Origin: Dastarcus helophoroides
Taxonomy: Eukaryota; Arthropoda; Insecta; Coleoptera; Bothrideridae
NCBI GenBank assembly: GCA_028583605.1
Contig: CM053326.1
Location: forward strand, 7,386,587 to 7,450,586
Length of the DNA: 64,000 nt
Direction of reading: 5' to 3'
Under the pieces are notes generated by a model. It worked only from the letters and a program-made list of their open reading frames with translations, was not told the DNA's origin and made no database searches. The translations under genes were made by a program, and so were the position numbers. This document shows, piece after piece, positions 1-12,925 of the stretch (position 1 is the first letter of the stretch; every line of letters starts with the position of its first letter).

Positions 1-2987
1 CTATCTTTTTTCGCTCAATGCGCCTAAATAAGTTTTCACATCAAAAAAAAAAAATAAAAATTGAGACGTATAAAAAATGCATGAAAGAAAACTCTTATTT
101 TTTGCTTAAATAAAAAGACTGTAAGTACCTACTTTTCATACTTGGCAAAAAATATATCTGGTAAATTTTCGTACCGTACTATAGGTCTAACTTTAAATAA
201 AGGAAATAGTAGACAAACAATGTTAATTTATAAATTACTAAAAGCGCTGTCGTTCATTAAGTTGTCTTATAGATGTAATGCGCATTTATCAAATAACCTT
301 GGCCATCGTTACTAGAAATCTCCCTAACTATATTGTCATTTATCATTTATGCAGAAAAAAAAATGAATCTTCATTTAGACTTATTAAACCTGCTCTAATT
401 TAATATGGATGCTACTTTAAAATTCCTCAAGCAAGGTGATTCTAATTTCATACGGAAACAGAAAATTAGGACCTTAGGTACTATGAAATTTTTCCTAAAA
501 CACAATGAGATATGGCCTCATAATTAGGAACGCATTTTTCTTAAAACAATTCAAAAGTATACGATCCAATTATATAATAAGATATACACTAACGATAATA
601 AAGAAGATATAATTATTACTTTCTTGAATTCTCTTATTTTCCTCAAAAATTATCTTCTATAAGTTATCGTCTTACAATTATGTATACCTTTACTTTGTTA
701 AACTATAATTCAATCTAAAACATATTAGTCTTCTTTCGTCCCATATATAATTTTTAACTGAGACTTTTTATTTAATTATCTTCAGGAAAAAGTCGTCCCC
801 CTGGAAATAAGTACATTTAGAAAACATCAATGAGATATGGATGGAAAATTTAATATTTTTATGTTGAACGGTATCTGTGTTTAATAAAACATCTAAAACA
901 GACGCAAATCTCATAAATAAACAGATTGTTAATTAAAAACAAGACATATTACGAGTGATGTAATAACAATTAAGCAACCGCTCTACCTATATGTTAACAG
1001 ATTACTTATGATGTGGGCGATGATCATAAAACAACAAAAGTCGTAATTTTCTATGAGGGTATCATTTCATCCAACTCTTTTTATAGTTTGTTGACCTTCC
1101 TATGTATTGTTATTCAATCAACCATTGCACATATGTGTGTGTAACTGTATGACAAAGTGGAAATGCAGCTTTTGTAGTAGCTCGGAGGGGAAAAACTAGA
1201 ATTGCTTTTCAAAGAGTCTGTTTAATGAATTAACAAACGAAATTCACAGAAAAGTGTTTCTTCGGAAATTGTGCAATAACTATTATGGTTGAAACAGAAA
1301 ATTGCAATGTAAATTATTCAGTGAACATTGTAATTGTACTAGGCTTTAACTCTTAAATTATAACTATACAAAAATGTATGCAGTAATGTAGTCAAGGGGC
1401 GACGCAAGCAATGTCCACGTTTTATCTCAAATAATTGACATGTTCATGAAGCCATTTTTTTAATAAGTAAAATAGGAGAGATTTTAGTTCGTAATTTTTC
1501 TACATTATTTTAATATTTAAAAAACCCCCTCTAATGACTCAGATCTCACGACAATAAACTTCCAAGACTAATTTAAACCATTACATTAATTGTTATTATT
1601 ATCATTCCTATGTGGTTGGTTTTCTTTGCAAGATCAATATTTGTGTATTTAGTAATATCGTAAATATTCAATTTATTATTTCTGCAAAATACATATTTTG
1701 CATGACACTGCAAATACGTATTTACAACAAAATTAATGTGGTAGCAGAAATTCGTAAAACTACTTTTGATTTTTTTGACTTATTGTTTTCTGCACACTAA
1801 CTATTTTAAAAAATACAACTGTTTCAAGTTATCTTCATTTATGTAAAAAGTAGATACCTACGAAATTAAGTTGTACGATTTACTTGAATAACTTCGCCGC
1901 TTATTCGATCTTTAACTTTACTAATTACTGTTAAATTTGAATTACACAGAGAAATTACAAGCTAATAAACCTTGATTTAAAACCAAGGGTTATCAAAAAA
2001 GTGATATTCTAATTTACGACATTGCCAATGACCTTTCCATTAAGCTGTAGCCTTTGTCACTTTTTGTTTTGATATTATGTAATTAACGTCAGCAGTCTAG
2101 CAAATTATTTTTTATGAGCGATGCAATTTACTTGCGTTGAAATAATTGGTTTATATCACTAGGTAACCTTGTGAAAAGGTAATACACAAAACGTTGAACA
2201 GCACTGAATCATAGTCATCAATACATCGTTATACGTCTCATCATCATTCTTCAAGTAAACAACAATCACCAAACAGTATTTTTTAACTCATTTTTACGGC
2301 ACATGGTATTTTTTTTATTTTTACAAGTCAACCTATAACTTTGTTGGGCTGTGAAATGGTTTGCGTTCTAAGAAATAATACTAATTTGGGTATTTAAGAC
2401 TAGTTTTACAACAAAATTTCATCATATTAACAATTTAGAGTAAAATTAGTCTCACGGGAAAAAAAACGACAAAGACCTCAAAATATTGTACAAAATATTA
2501 GAGGTGAATTGGGTTTAAAAATTCAATGTATCTTCTTAGGAAACTTATGTTAATTCCATTAAATTTGATTGGCTTTTTACTCTCTGACTGCTTCCTTTTT
2601 GTCAAGGAATGGCAACCTCTTTAAGATTGTTTCAAACGGCGATTGTGTTACATCTTAATTTGGCAATTGCTGTTTGTGACACAACACTCACCGAAAAGCG
2701 CTTAAAACTTTTAGTATATAAATTTAAATAGTAACAAAATTTTCAGGTGTTAGCGCAGTTTTCTTTTCTGTTTGAAGTTTGCCAACATGCAAGTACAGTT
2801 AGGACGTCGCTTACATTAATTTTCTTATTTTTGCTTTTTATATACACAAAATACTACTCTGTAATCCTCTCGACATAGTTTTTTCAATGTAATGTCACAA
2901 GACATACCACTTTATTCTGAAAAAAAAATAAGGATCAGATGTTATTACCCTAGTAGCGGAACAAATAAAATAAAAAAAACCCAAAAA
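1..2987. other. AT-rich stretch without a recognised gene
   Basis: No open frame here has recognisable motifs and no convincing exon with splice signals was found. If the icarapin-like gene extends this far upstream it would be intronic or 5' flanking DNA. A TATA-like run near 2714 followed by a well-placed ATG at 2787 opens only a ten-codon frame. Confidence 0.5.
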
Positions 2988-4850
2988 GTTTTTTTTTAAG
3001 TTTAATCCACTCGCAAGGGGTAATGTAATCCCATTATGCTTTCCAAGCACTGCGAGTAGGATGCGGAAACAAGCATAGATGGCGATGAACCGCCTTCTCA
3101 AACAAGGCTAGGTTGTAATTTTTGGGGAAAATTCCTTTCGATAACAAGTTCCATAACTTGGAAGTTCTATAGAAAAAAGAGTCTCCGTAGACAGAAGTTC
3201 TCACTGTGTCAAGCTGGACCGCACAGGAATTTGCTGTCTCTGACTGTCTAGTATGCCTCAAGAATCTTGCCCTTGGGGGATCAGTCCTATTAGTTCCTGC
3301 GAACATCTTCCATGATAGTACTTGTAGAAAAGAGACAAGTTACCAACCATACGCCTGCGCTCTAATGTTTCGAGAGAATCGGTCAGACTCTCGTCATCAA
3401 TTAGGCGAATCGCTCTTCTTTGAATTGAATCCAAGAGAGCTAAAGTGTGTTTTGGGGCTGAACTCCAAACATGAGAACAGTATTCTAGTGTTGGCCTAAC
3501 TTGAGCTTTGTATAGTGTAAATTGCTGATGAGATGTGAAGTAATTTTTAGCTCTAAAAAGAAAGCCAAGCTTCTGAGAGGCGGATTTAGTAATGGCGCGC
3601 ACATGATCGTCCCAAGAGAAGTTAGTGCTTGCATTCACTTCTAGGATAGATAAATTAGATCCCATCAGAAAGATTTTATCGTCCATTGGTGTGTTTGTTG
3701 CATTATCCCTTGATATTTCTTAGAGAAAACAGTGGCCAGAGTTTTTAAAGCGCTGAAGTCGACCAAATTGTTCTTACCCCATTCCAAAATAATCTCGAGT
3801 CCCGATTAATCGTCTGTATCTGCTGTTCCCTTAGTCGATCTGAAGCAGCGACAGATAATGGTTTGTCGCAGAAAAAAGATGACACAAGGTTACTATCATC
3901 TGCGTAGCTGTATGTAGGATTGGAAGTTGAAGCTAAGTGATTTTTAATGTGTAACTGAAATAGAGTAGGAGACAGAACCGACCCCTTAGGCAGCCCTGCG
4001 TTAATCGCAAATGTCCAAGAGGAAGACCATAAGATGTTAATTTGGCGAGAAGAGATCGGTGCCAGACTCTGTTGAAAGCCTTTAAGACATACAATGTCAC
4101 AATCCTAGCGTCACTTTGATTATCCATAGTTGAGTTACAAATATGAATAACATATGCCAGTAAATCGCCAGTGGAACTTTGTTGTCTAAAAAAGTATTGC
4201 CTGTCCGAGATGATTCAATTTTCCTCCAGATATTTGAGAATCTCAATGTTAATAACCTTTTCCATCACTTTAGATATGACAGGTAACAAAGATATAGGGC
4301 GATAGTTGTTAGCCAGATTCCTTTTTCCCTTTTTAGGAACAGGCTGCACCCTAGCAGATTTCCAGATATTAGGGAATACACCTTTGTTGTAAGAGAATAA
4401 TTTATTTAGGACAGGAGTCAATTCTGGGGCGCACTTCTTAAGACCAATAGCGGGAATACCATCAAGGTCAGAAGCTTTCGAGGTGTCGAGCTCAAGGAGA
4501 ATCTTCCTGATTGTGCGTTGTCTGAAAACAACTTCAGGCATCGAACTGCCAACCTTAGGAAGAATAGGTTCTGCGTTTCGGGAATCAAGATTGGAATTTT
4601 CAACAAACATTAAGGCTAACATGTCAGCCTTTTCCTTGGAGATAGTAGCAATATTGCTATTTTCCAACGAGCAAAGGTGGAAAATTTGAAGATGTAAAAT
4701 TCTTTCCAGTCGACTTTGCAAATCCCCAAAAGAATCTAGAACGTTGGCTAATTTTAAACAATAAGATGTCTCCCAAATTTTGCTGGAAATAGTTTGCTTC
4801 AATCGAATTTATTCCAGTTAAGGTCATCACCATTGTGCTTTAAATGAAAC
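2988..4850 (-). mobile_element. Degenerate LINE (non-LTR retrotransposon), copy 1, 5'-truncated
   Basis: Read on the minus strand this is the 3' half of a LINE. From 4802 the frame carries reverse transcriptase (RT) text: the thumb-side block RKILLELDTSKASDLDGIPA, then the NNYRPISLLPVISKVMEKVI block, then after breaks LYVLKAFNRVWHRSLLAKL (4127-3933), and finally the RT-distal region with the LGFLFRAKNYFTSHQ and ALYKAQVRPTLEYCSHVW type motifs (3686-3258). A short poly-T at 2989-2996 corresponds to the poly-A tail of the element. Several frameshifts and stops break the ORF, so it cannot be active. The same family recurs at 44870-47917 and 62957-64000. The clade is uncertain (Jockey/I group). 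The 5' edge is approximate. Confidence 0.85.
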
Positions 4851-5117
4851 AATACCTGGTAAAAGGGAAAAAAAAAGGCAAATGTAGCAAAAAAGTATAC
4901 AAGTAGCAGCTGATGAATGACGTATGCAAGCGAATCATGGTCTCTATAAAAAAAAACATGAAGGAAAGCAATAGCTGGAGCAAGGTTACTACAATAAGGA
5001 TAATGAACTCCTTTAGAAAAACGGTACCGGTAGCGTCTAGAAGGTGGGTAATACCTTCTTATATATTATATCAAAAATGGTGGGATTGCTGTTAGCAATG
5101 AAAAAAAAAACACAAAA

Positions 5118-5829
5118 CAGTCGAACCCGGATAAGCGAGAAAACTATAGTTGCAGGTCTCGTTATTTTAACTCTCAAAAACCTCTATAAGAAAGAAAGTA
5201 TAAACCTCTACAAAAGAGAGTCATTTTAGACATCTAGGCTTCTATAACTTCTATAAGTGAAACCGATTTTTATTTTTGCCTTTATAGGTCAGAGTCTTGT
5301 AAAAAAAATCAAATCCATGTTTTTTAGTTTGTTTTCGTCATTGTTGAAGTTTGTATTTTTTTGAACGACAAAAAAATGTAGGTCTACAGCTATTAAAACA
5401 ATTGGTAAATGTCAGTCGCTAAGGAAGATATATCCTCTCCTCGGATGGCAACATATTTTTGACATTGGTTCTAGCAATGAAGAATGGGCCAAACTTGTTT
5501 CCCAAGAATTAAGTATATCAAGACATTTTTTAAAATTCATAAAAGTTTACGATGATTTACCTGTTGCTGCAGAAAAAAATTACGATGAATATAAATAATG
5601 AAGCAAACAAAAGTTTGGGCATAAATATGAATACCAAAGAAACTAAAAACTTTTTTATTCAAATTTAAGAATTATAGGTCAATAAATAAAAACTAGTCCC
5701 CATGTTTGCTTATGTCTCTAAACAGAGGAACCACTCCTGTGCCTGGAAGTGAAAAGCTGGGTAAGTAAGAAACCTTCTATAAACCAGAAAATCCAGGTCC
5801 TTGAACTCTCTCTTATCCAGGTTCGGCTG
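5118..5829. mobile_element. Pogo/Tigger-like DNA transposon remnant
   Basis: The left end begins CAGTCGAACCCGGATAAGCG and the right end is its near inverse (CTTATCCAGGTTCGGCTG), an inverted repeat of about 18 bases in the style of pogo/Tigger elements. Between them, near 5457-5600 on the plus strand, a short broken frame with acidic spacing (DDLPVAAEKNYDE) resembles the C-terminal tail of Tigger-type transposases. No clear TA duplication is left on either side, so the ends may be eroded. It is a non-autonomous or internally deleted copy. Confidence 0.55.
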
Positions 5830-7001
5830 CATATTGATTTGAATGGCTACACATCAGCTATTGAGAAATGCCAGAACTTGCCGATTTCGTTTAATCTAAA
5901 TGTCATTTCTTAACGCGTTCATTTTAATTTTTATGGATAAAATGTAGAAGAAAGCGGAAAATATGTTCCGTTATATTGTTGTATAATTATGATATCTTGG
6001 CTCTAAATAAATGACACTTGAAAAGATTTTTGCTGGGAGTGAGAGAAAAAAATCAATGTGAAATTAAGTCATCCCACCTTTCAGACTCTCGATGGCAAGT
6101 TTCATAAGTGAGCGTGGAAACGCAGTGCTTCATCCTTATTCTGAAATTCACGAGCCCGAAAAATGAAATTTACGAAAATAACAAGTAAAAAACAAACTGG
6201 ATTAAAACACATAATAAAGAAAAAAGACAGCAAAGAATTAATAATCTCCAAAATGTAATTGATATGGCCAGTATTAATCATGTTAGCAATAGTTTGAAAA
6301 AAATGAAGCAAAGAGCACATGTGAAACAAAGGAAGAAAAGAACTGAAATCAGAGAATGGACAAAATGGTAGAAAGAGCAGAAGTACATTTTAAAAAATAA
6401 AAGAACTACCAGAAAGCAAATCGCTTAGTAACTTAAACTGAAGCAGCAACAAATATGTCCCACCCACAACGCTCGCAATTGGTAATATATTTTGAATAGA
6501 ACAACTATTTAACCAAGTTTTTTATATCCTGATTATTATTAAGTGCAATTTGAAGATTTTTTCTACATGATATTTTTTATACGTCTGATGCGGGAGAGCT
6601 AAACCTCGTCAATTTTTTTTAAATCGTTTTCAAACGATTTATTCTACAAGGTGCGATTAGAAGTATTGCTTAACGACACCGCAAATAAAATAAGAAATCA
6701 ATAAATATATTAATCATTAAAAACATACCTCCATTGTTTCTACTTTTTCACGTTCCATAAATAATAATAAAGATCATGTTTTTCAGATCTTTACAAATAA
6801 TTTGCAAATGTTGGCTGCAACTTTTCTACACTTTTAAACTAATTAGCAAAATAGTGCAACCAATAAATGACACAAATTTAAAGACTGCAGGTAATTATCC
6901 CCTCGCTTTGTTTGACAACCGAAATTTACGAGTTAAATATTTCAGACTAAAATATTTCTTGGTTTCTTTTAGTTGCCTGATTTAAAATTTTTAATATACA
7001 C
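5830..7001. other. No gene or element recognised
   Basis: AT-rich sequence with short meaningless open frames only. Nothing supportable was seen on either strand. Confidence 0.4.
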
Positions 7002-7209
7002 CAGGTGTGGCCAAACTTTTATACCTTGAGGACTACTTATTTTTTAAGATATAGCCTGTAGGCGACTATGAATATGGGCAAACAATTTTAGGAATTTTTC
7101 CAATTTTTCATAATGCAAGAATTTTAAATTTAAGGAAAAGCAAATTGTTCAACTTTAGCTTCGCAGGCTACTTTCGAAACCTTTGCGGTCGACGTGTTGG
7201 CCAGCCCTG
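7002..7209. mobile_element. Short hAT-type MITE
   Basis: A 208-base element with imperfect terminal inverted repeats: the left end CAGGTGTGGCCAA pairs with the right end reading CAGGGCTGGCCAA on the other strand. The flanking octamers ATATACAC and ATACAAAC agree at six of eight positions, as expected for an aged hAT target duplication. It has no coding capacity. Confidence 0.65.
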
Positions 7210-7429
7210 ATACAAACTTTAGTTGGATATATGAAAAGATATTAAAATATTCTTTGATAGTCAAAATATTTCATTATTCAATATGTTCTCTTAGCTTTAA
7301 TACAGACCTTTCAAAAAAAAGTTCTATCTACAAATCAGTTCTCCACATGTCTATAACCGCTTCTTTAAAAGAACATTTACAAACTTTTAACCCTTTTTTC
7401 AGTTAAGAAAACAGGTAATGGTCCGAAGT

Positions 7430-8149
7430 AACCAGATCTGTCGAATAAGGAGGCTATTCCAATATTTCCAACTCCAAATGACGAATTATTTGTCTGGCTG
7501 CAGAAGCATTATCCTGCAAAAATAAAACACCTTTGGACAACTTTCCGCCGCAAAAATGTTGAAATGTCATCTTCAGTTATTGTTCTACCCTTGTCCAAAT
7601 AATTAAGCATACATACATTTATGGCAATTTCAAAAAACTGAAGCAAGAACTTTTTCAGCAAATTCTTGAACACTGAAACTTCTTAGGCCTTAAAGGACCA
7701 AAGTGTCACCACTCCTTCGACTACTGCTTTGTTTTTGGGTCGTAGAAATGTACTCAAGGTCCATCCATAGTAACAATGCGACTTAAAAGTCTGCTTATTT
7801 TTCAAACCGAACACAGATCGAACGCGATGCTTCTACCCTTGCATGCTTCTGGTCAAGATTCTGACATTTGGGGTTCCATTTTACATACAATTTCTCATAT
7901 CCAAATTGACGTGAACTGTATGATAGCATGTGAGTGCCCCAGATATTCATTTTGTCTAATTTTACGGCCTGATAAAATCATGTCATAAACTGCTTCGATA
8001 ATTTCGGGTACAGAATCTTGCCTTCCCAATCGCTCTTCAAATTCAGTAAAAAATTCACTTTTTTTGAAGATTGCACTACAATTTTTCACCATTCCATAAG
8101 AAGGACATTGCATATCTTCATAAATCTGCTTACCTTTAAACCCCTTCAA
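7430..8149 (-). pseudogene. Mariner transposase pseudogene
   Basis: On the minus strand the frame starting at 8149 reads the mariner N-terminal region (KGFKGKQIYEDMQCPSYG, then VPEIIEAVYDMILSGRKI). After frame breaks it continues with SRIVTMDGP, carrying the first catalytic aspartate region, then VHFYDPKTKQ and a late block LFLQDNASAARQIIRHLELE with the second aspartate, followed by PPYSTDL and TSDHYLF with the third. The spacing matches the D34D mariner layout. Several stops and frameshifts are present, including a stop replacing the tryptophan that normally follows the first aspartate region. It is clearly dead. Terminal repeats were not identified, so limits are those of the coding remnant. 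Confidence 0.8.
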
Positions 8150-8796
8150 ATACAGGTACTTTCAATGGCGTAGCAATGCCCCCTTAAAAAGCTCATTACT
8201 TACCCTAGAATAATCGACAATATACATTTCTCAATCGTGTCCTTTGGGATAAAGAACCAAACAATTTTCTCGGAAAATTATTTTATCATTCCTGAAAACT
8301 CCCGCTTACCAAATGTCAAAAAGTGTATATTTACGTAAATTTGAAATAAAAAATTATTTGATCTTTAATCGGATTACAGAAATTGAAGCCTTGCGGTGGC
8401 AGATTGCCCTGCCTAGGTTATCAGTTGGACTTCTAAGAAAAAACTTTAGCTACGCCTATGGGTATTTGATGACGGTTCCATACTCCAATTTTTCGATTTT
8501 TACAATTTTTGTCGACATCCCTTGTTTTAAATTGTATTACATAAAACAGCTTTTGACTTTTTAACTGTAAAACTTTACACTGATACTTCTAATAAGTTAT
8601 TATTAGTTGTTATGGCATTACAATACTTTGTTTATCCATGGAATCGGTCTAGCCTAACTATATATCAATACATCCCGTAGTGCTCAAGAGACAAAATTGC
8701 AGACACTGGACTGCTGAAAATCAACATTTGTAATGTAGATGATCGAATACTGAGACTATGAGACTACCTTGCAACGATTAAGAAGATGATTTATAA
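8150..8796. other. No gene recognised
   Basis: Short open frames without recognisable motifs; probably old mobile DNA or spacer. The interval ends at the ATTTATAA target octamer of the hAT element that follows. Confidence 0.4.
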
Positions 8797-8899
8797 CAGA
8801 GATGAGTAAAAGGCGGCACACGGGCCCCATGAGGCCCGCCTAACATTTTTGTGTGGCCCGCCTAAGCTCTGCTGCTATATATAAAAATTTTTGAAAAGA

Positions 8900-9440
8900 A
8901 AAATGTCAAACAATTTGACGAAAAAATAAAAGAACTTACCATTTGGAAGAAACATATGTTGTCAAAAAATACGAAACATTTTCCATACTTCAGAAAGGAA
9001 ACTCCTTCAGATAGGAGTATATATGAGAAGGAAATTCAAAACTTAAACCAATTTGAATCGAGATTTAAAATATTTTGATCCGAAGAAACTGCTCGTAGTT
9101 TCCGCTTTTTTTCTTAGTTACTTAATATACGACATAGAAACAGTTCCAATGAATGCACTAATGAAATTAATAGATTTAAAAATCAACAGCCAATTTGAGG
9201 ATAAAATTTCACAATATGGACATTCAAAAGTTCTAGTAAAATTACCTACATGATTTTTAATAAATTTTCACGATTAGTCAGGCATGCAATGCAAATCATG
9301 AAATATTTTGGACATTTTTAAGGGGGGCAAAAATCACTCTGAAAAATTCATGGGCAAAAAAGAAAACCTTCTGGCTTAGTAATCACTTAAAAACGGCAGA
9401 ACTGAGGAGATCGCATTTTCAGATTAAAGTCTAAATGTCG
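8900..9440 (+). pseudogene. hAT transposase remnant (GTF2IRD2-like family)
   Basis: Conceptual translation gives ELTIWKKHMLSKNTKHFPYF, then RKETPSDRSIYEKEIQNLNQ and FESRF, a pattern typical of the mid region of hAT transposases related to GTF2IRD2-like genes. Farther on, LKINSQFEDKISQYGHSKVL and a degraded block before the hAT dimerisation domain are visible. Stops and frame changes are frequent, so this is a fossil. The family name is an inference from motif style. Confidence 0.5.
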
Positions 9441-11220
9441 AAAAGAGCCCAATCTAAGAAAAAACCTTTCGCAGAAGTTGAAGAACTGTTGAAATTTTGA
9501 AAAAGTGAAAAAGCAAAAATGACAAAATTTCCAAAAGTAAATTGATGTGAATAAAGTTTATTTCCAGAATAAGTCGAATTCAGGTAAAAAAATGCAACTT
9601 TTAAAAAGTTATTCTTCATGGTTGGAAATATTATGTTTATTAATTTTATTTAATACTTCTACGAACCAGTTTGAAAATATTTAAATTTCTATTGTTTGTT
9701 GACAATATTCTAAAACAGTTTTTGAAATATGACTACGTGTCCTATTTCAAAAACTCTTAAATAAAATTAATAAACATTTTAAAAACGTTTCTCACAATTT
9801 TTATTTATTTCAATTTTGTCATATTCTTGAAATTTTTCAAAAAATATTCTTCCCGAAATTTCCTAAAAATATTTTCTCAGATATTTAGATTTCTATTAAA
9901 ATTTCGATGCTATTTAAAAAAAAATAAACGAATTTTGTGAAAAAGTCTAAATCTTCAAAAAAAATTCAATTTTAAATGGAAATGTCCAGAAAGAGATAAT
10001 ATCGAATTTTGAAATGAAAATCAAAATTTGGAGAATAAGATGAATTTCGGTTAGTTAAAATTATCGGGGATCAAATTTTTTAAAAAATCAGAGGAAAACG
10101 AAGACTTCGAAAAAAATTTACTATTTTCGAAAATTACGTTGCAGTTTCCGGGCCAAAAGAAAAATATCGAACTTTCTAGAATATACTCCAAATTTTCAAA
10201 AGATAGGTCTAATTTTATGAAAAGCCGCAATTTTCAAAAACATTGTTCTCAAAATTGAAAATTCAGTAATGATCTTGAATTTACAAGAAATCTTTTTCTC
10301 GAAATCCCTAAATATATTTTTCGCAACATTTTTATTAACATTTCGATCTTATTTAGAGAGAAAAGTTAACATTTTCAGAACCATAAAACCATTTGAGTTA
10401 AAAGTCATAATTTGTTGAAAAAGACAAATATTCAGAAAAACTACAAAATTTTGAAATAAATAAACTATTTTTGAAAAAATCGAAAAAGTATGATTCTGAA
10501 AATAAAATCGAAATTTCGAAAAAAAACAAATTTTGGGGAACAAGCAAATTTTATGTAAAAGACTATTTTTGAAAAACTCAACATTTTCAAAAAAAGACGA
10601 ATTTACGAGGAAAAGAAACAATTTATAGAAATATTAAATATCGGATGTTGAGATAAAAATCAAGGTTTTCTGAAAAAGGCAAATTTAGAAAAGCAGTCAA
10701 AATTTCTAAAAAAAAATCAGAATCTAAAAGATCGAAATTTGCAGATAAACGTTCAGAAAAATATCGGAATTTGTAAAGAAAGCGAAATTACGAGAAAACT
10801 TTGAAATGCCCAATAAATTGTCAAATAGTGTGATACACACCTAAATTTTGTCAAACAGGTTGGAACTTTCAGAAATTTGGATTAAAAAAGGTTGAAATTT
10901 GCAAATATTTTCTTCGTATTTTTTGTTCTTTCACAAAAATTTTAAACTTCCAAAAAATATACCTTTTTTCCAGATGACCGATCTGATTTCGAGAAAAAGG
11001 CAAATTTTAATAAACAAACTGAAATTCCCCGAATTAAAAATATCGAAATTTTCAGAAAAAGTCGAATTTCAAGAAATGGCTAAATTTCAGAAAAAAAATA
11101 AACTTTTAAATTCCAAATTTCGACAGAATTTTATAAATAAATGCGAAATTTTAAAAGAAAAAGAAAACTTTTTTAAAAAAATATGCGAAATTTAAGAAAA
11201 AGATAGAAATTTAGAAAAAA
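9430..11220. repeat. Degenerate TTTCGA/TCGAAA array, A-rich on plus strand
   Basis: About 1.8 kb of quasi-periodic units resembling GAAATTTCGAGAAAAAAGTC with heavy drift; A-rich runs alternate with TTTC, TTTTCGA and AATTTTG words on the plus strand. Open frames inside it (for example 10899-11195 and 10349-10621) are made of F, K, N and S residues dictated by the repeat and should not be read as genes. It lies wholly inside the hAT element. Confidence 0.75.
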
Positions 11221-11705
11221 TGTTTCAAAGAAAGGATGCATTCCGAAGAATTTGAGAGTTCTCCCATTAAATACATATATTTTTTTGCTGCATAAACCAG
11301 GGAGAGAAAGCGCCCCACCCTGTCCTATTCTAGTTGCGCCTATCATTTTGAAATGTAATGGAAATAGTTAAAAGGGACTGCAGGTCCAAACTAAATAACG
11401 TACGACTGGAAAGTTCTGTGCGAGCTGCTCTGGCAAACCTGGCAAAGAAGCAACTCCAAAATTGTCATTAAAGTTTGTTTATGATTTTTTTCCCATAATA
11501 ATTTTCCTTTTTTTATTTCTATTATGTATTTTAATTGAGTAATTTTTATAGTGCTTTTGTTATTTTTGTTGTGATAACAGTAACTTAATAATTAGTGTTA
11601 ATCATCTAGTTCAGCGTACATATTTTTCTCAATGCGGCCCGCGCAAAATTTTTACCATTGTAGTTGGCCCGCTGTAAAAAAAGTTTGCTCACCCCTGATT
11701 TATAA

Positions 11706-12923
11706 CCTTCCTTACCGTTAGTTATTTACTCATTTTTACAAATTCGGAAATTTCTCATTTTATTTGCATAGCTCCAGACTTTTTACTCATACTCATAGAG
11801 CATAATATTAAGCATGTATGCTACTTTAGCCTGGATTCTGAAGTTTACTCAAAATTTTACGCATATGTTTTTATCAAGAATAATATAATATTTTCCCTTC
11901 TAATGAATGAGCAGCAATTATTCCGATCCTTGAGGTGTGTCTCTTCTTTGCATAAACTCATATGATTATTTATCTGATACAAAAACTTGTACAATTCTTC
12001 TTGCAATATTTTTTTTTCTGTCTTTTGTCCGGAAATAACTGGGATACTGCTAAACAGATTCAGTATTTTCTTGAATATAATTCAGACCGTTTTTTCACTC
12101 GACCTGAAATATGTTAAAATTTTATTCAAGGTTCAAGATTACAAAAATCAGTGAGTGTTATTATCGCATAAAAATCATTTCAGAATTTATGTACCACGCA
12201 ATTCCTTAAAAAAAAAGGTACCTACTTTTTCTTCGAATCATAATTTGTGAGATATCGAGATTTCAAAAACTGAAATTATTGTTAGAATCTTAAATAAGTA
12301 TGTCACCAGACAGCTGCTGTCGATATCAATATTCAGTTTAGATAACTGAAAATATTTTGCGGTTGTCAAAAATGTAAGATTACATTTTCAGAAGATACAA
12401 ATGTATACATTTAATGCGCCACATTGTTGAATATTTGTTGTTGTTTAAGTAACAATTAAATGACCGCAATACAAATAAACATTACCTTACGTATTGTCAA
12501 CCTTCACTGTTTAAATTTTTATGACGAAATATGGAAATAATTCTGGGTTGCGTACTTTAAGAATTTAATTTAATTTATTAAAATACAAGGTAATGGATTT
12601 TTATGCCTTTTGAAACATTTATTCAATTATAACACATCTTTTTTAAACAGAATAACCTAAACATAACCAATTTTAGTTTCATTGGAGAATCTTTGTCCCC
12701 CGCTTCATAACTAAAATGGCAAATTATAGGATTTTAAGTTTAACTGTTTAACCTCATTTAAATATTTTTTGTGCATCTATTTAAACACAATAAAATAAAG
12801 TATAAACTATTTATATAGGAGTCTGTAATCATTGAGTTAGCTTAACAGTGGCCGAACAAACTATTGATATGACCTGATGATGATGTACTGTAAAAGTAAA
12901 GTAAAGCCTAACTGGTCGGAACG
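11706..12923. other. No gene recognised
   Basis: AT-rich DNA upstream of the first identified icarapin-like exon, probably intron or 5' flank. No exon with consistent splice sites and hydrophobic signal-peptide coding was found in it. Confidence 0.4.
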
Positions 12924-12925
12924 TA

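Larger units (their letters stand above)
8797..11697 (+). mobile_element. hAT element with 8-bp TSD, filled with a TTTCGA-type array
   Basis: The element starts CAGAGATGAG and ends CTCACCCCTG, related hAT-type terminal repeats followed inward by GC-rich CGGGCC/GGCCCG tracts. It is flanked by a perfect 8-bp duplication ATTTATAA at 8789-8796 and 11698-11705. The first 640 bases keep a broken hAT transposase remnant in plus orientation; the remainder, from about 9430 to 11220, is a low-complexity array. A palindromic core block lies at 9627-9775 and another block shared with a second hAT element lies at 11265-11345. Confidence 0.85.

Noticed and set aside
2714..2819. TATA-like box and ATG in good context as first icarapin-like exon
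   Set aside because: The ATG at 2787 opens only ten codons (MQVQLGRRLH) without a hydrophobic leader, and no good donor follows.
10899..11195. 98-residue open frame within the hAT element
   Set aside because: Repeat-derived Lys/Phe/Asn text in the A-rich array; no similarity to transposases.
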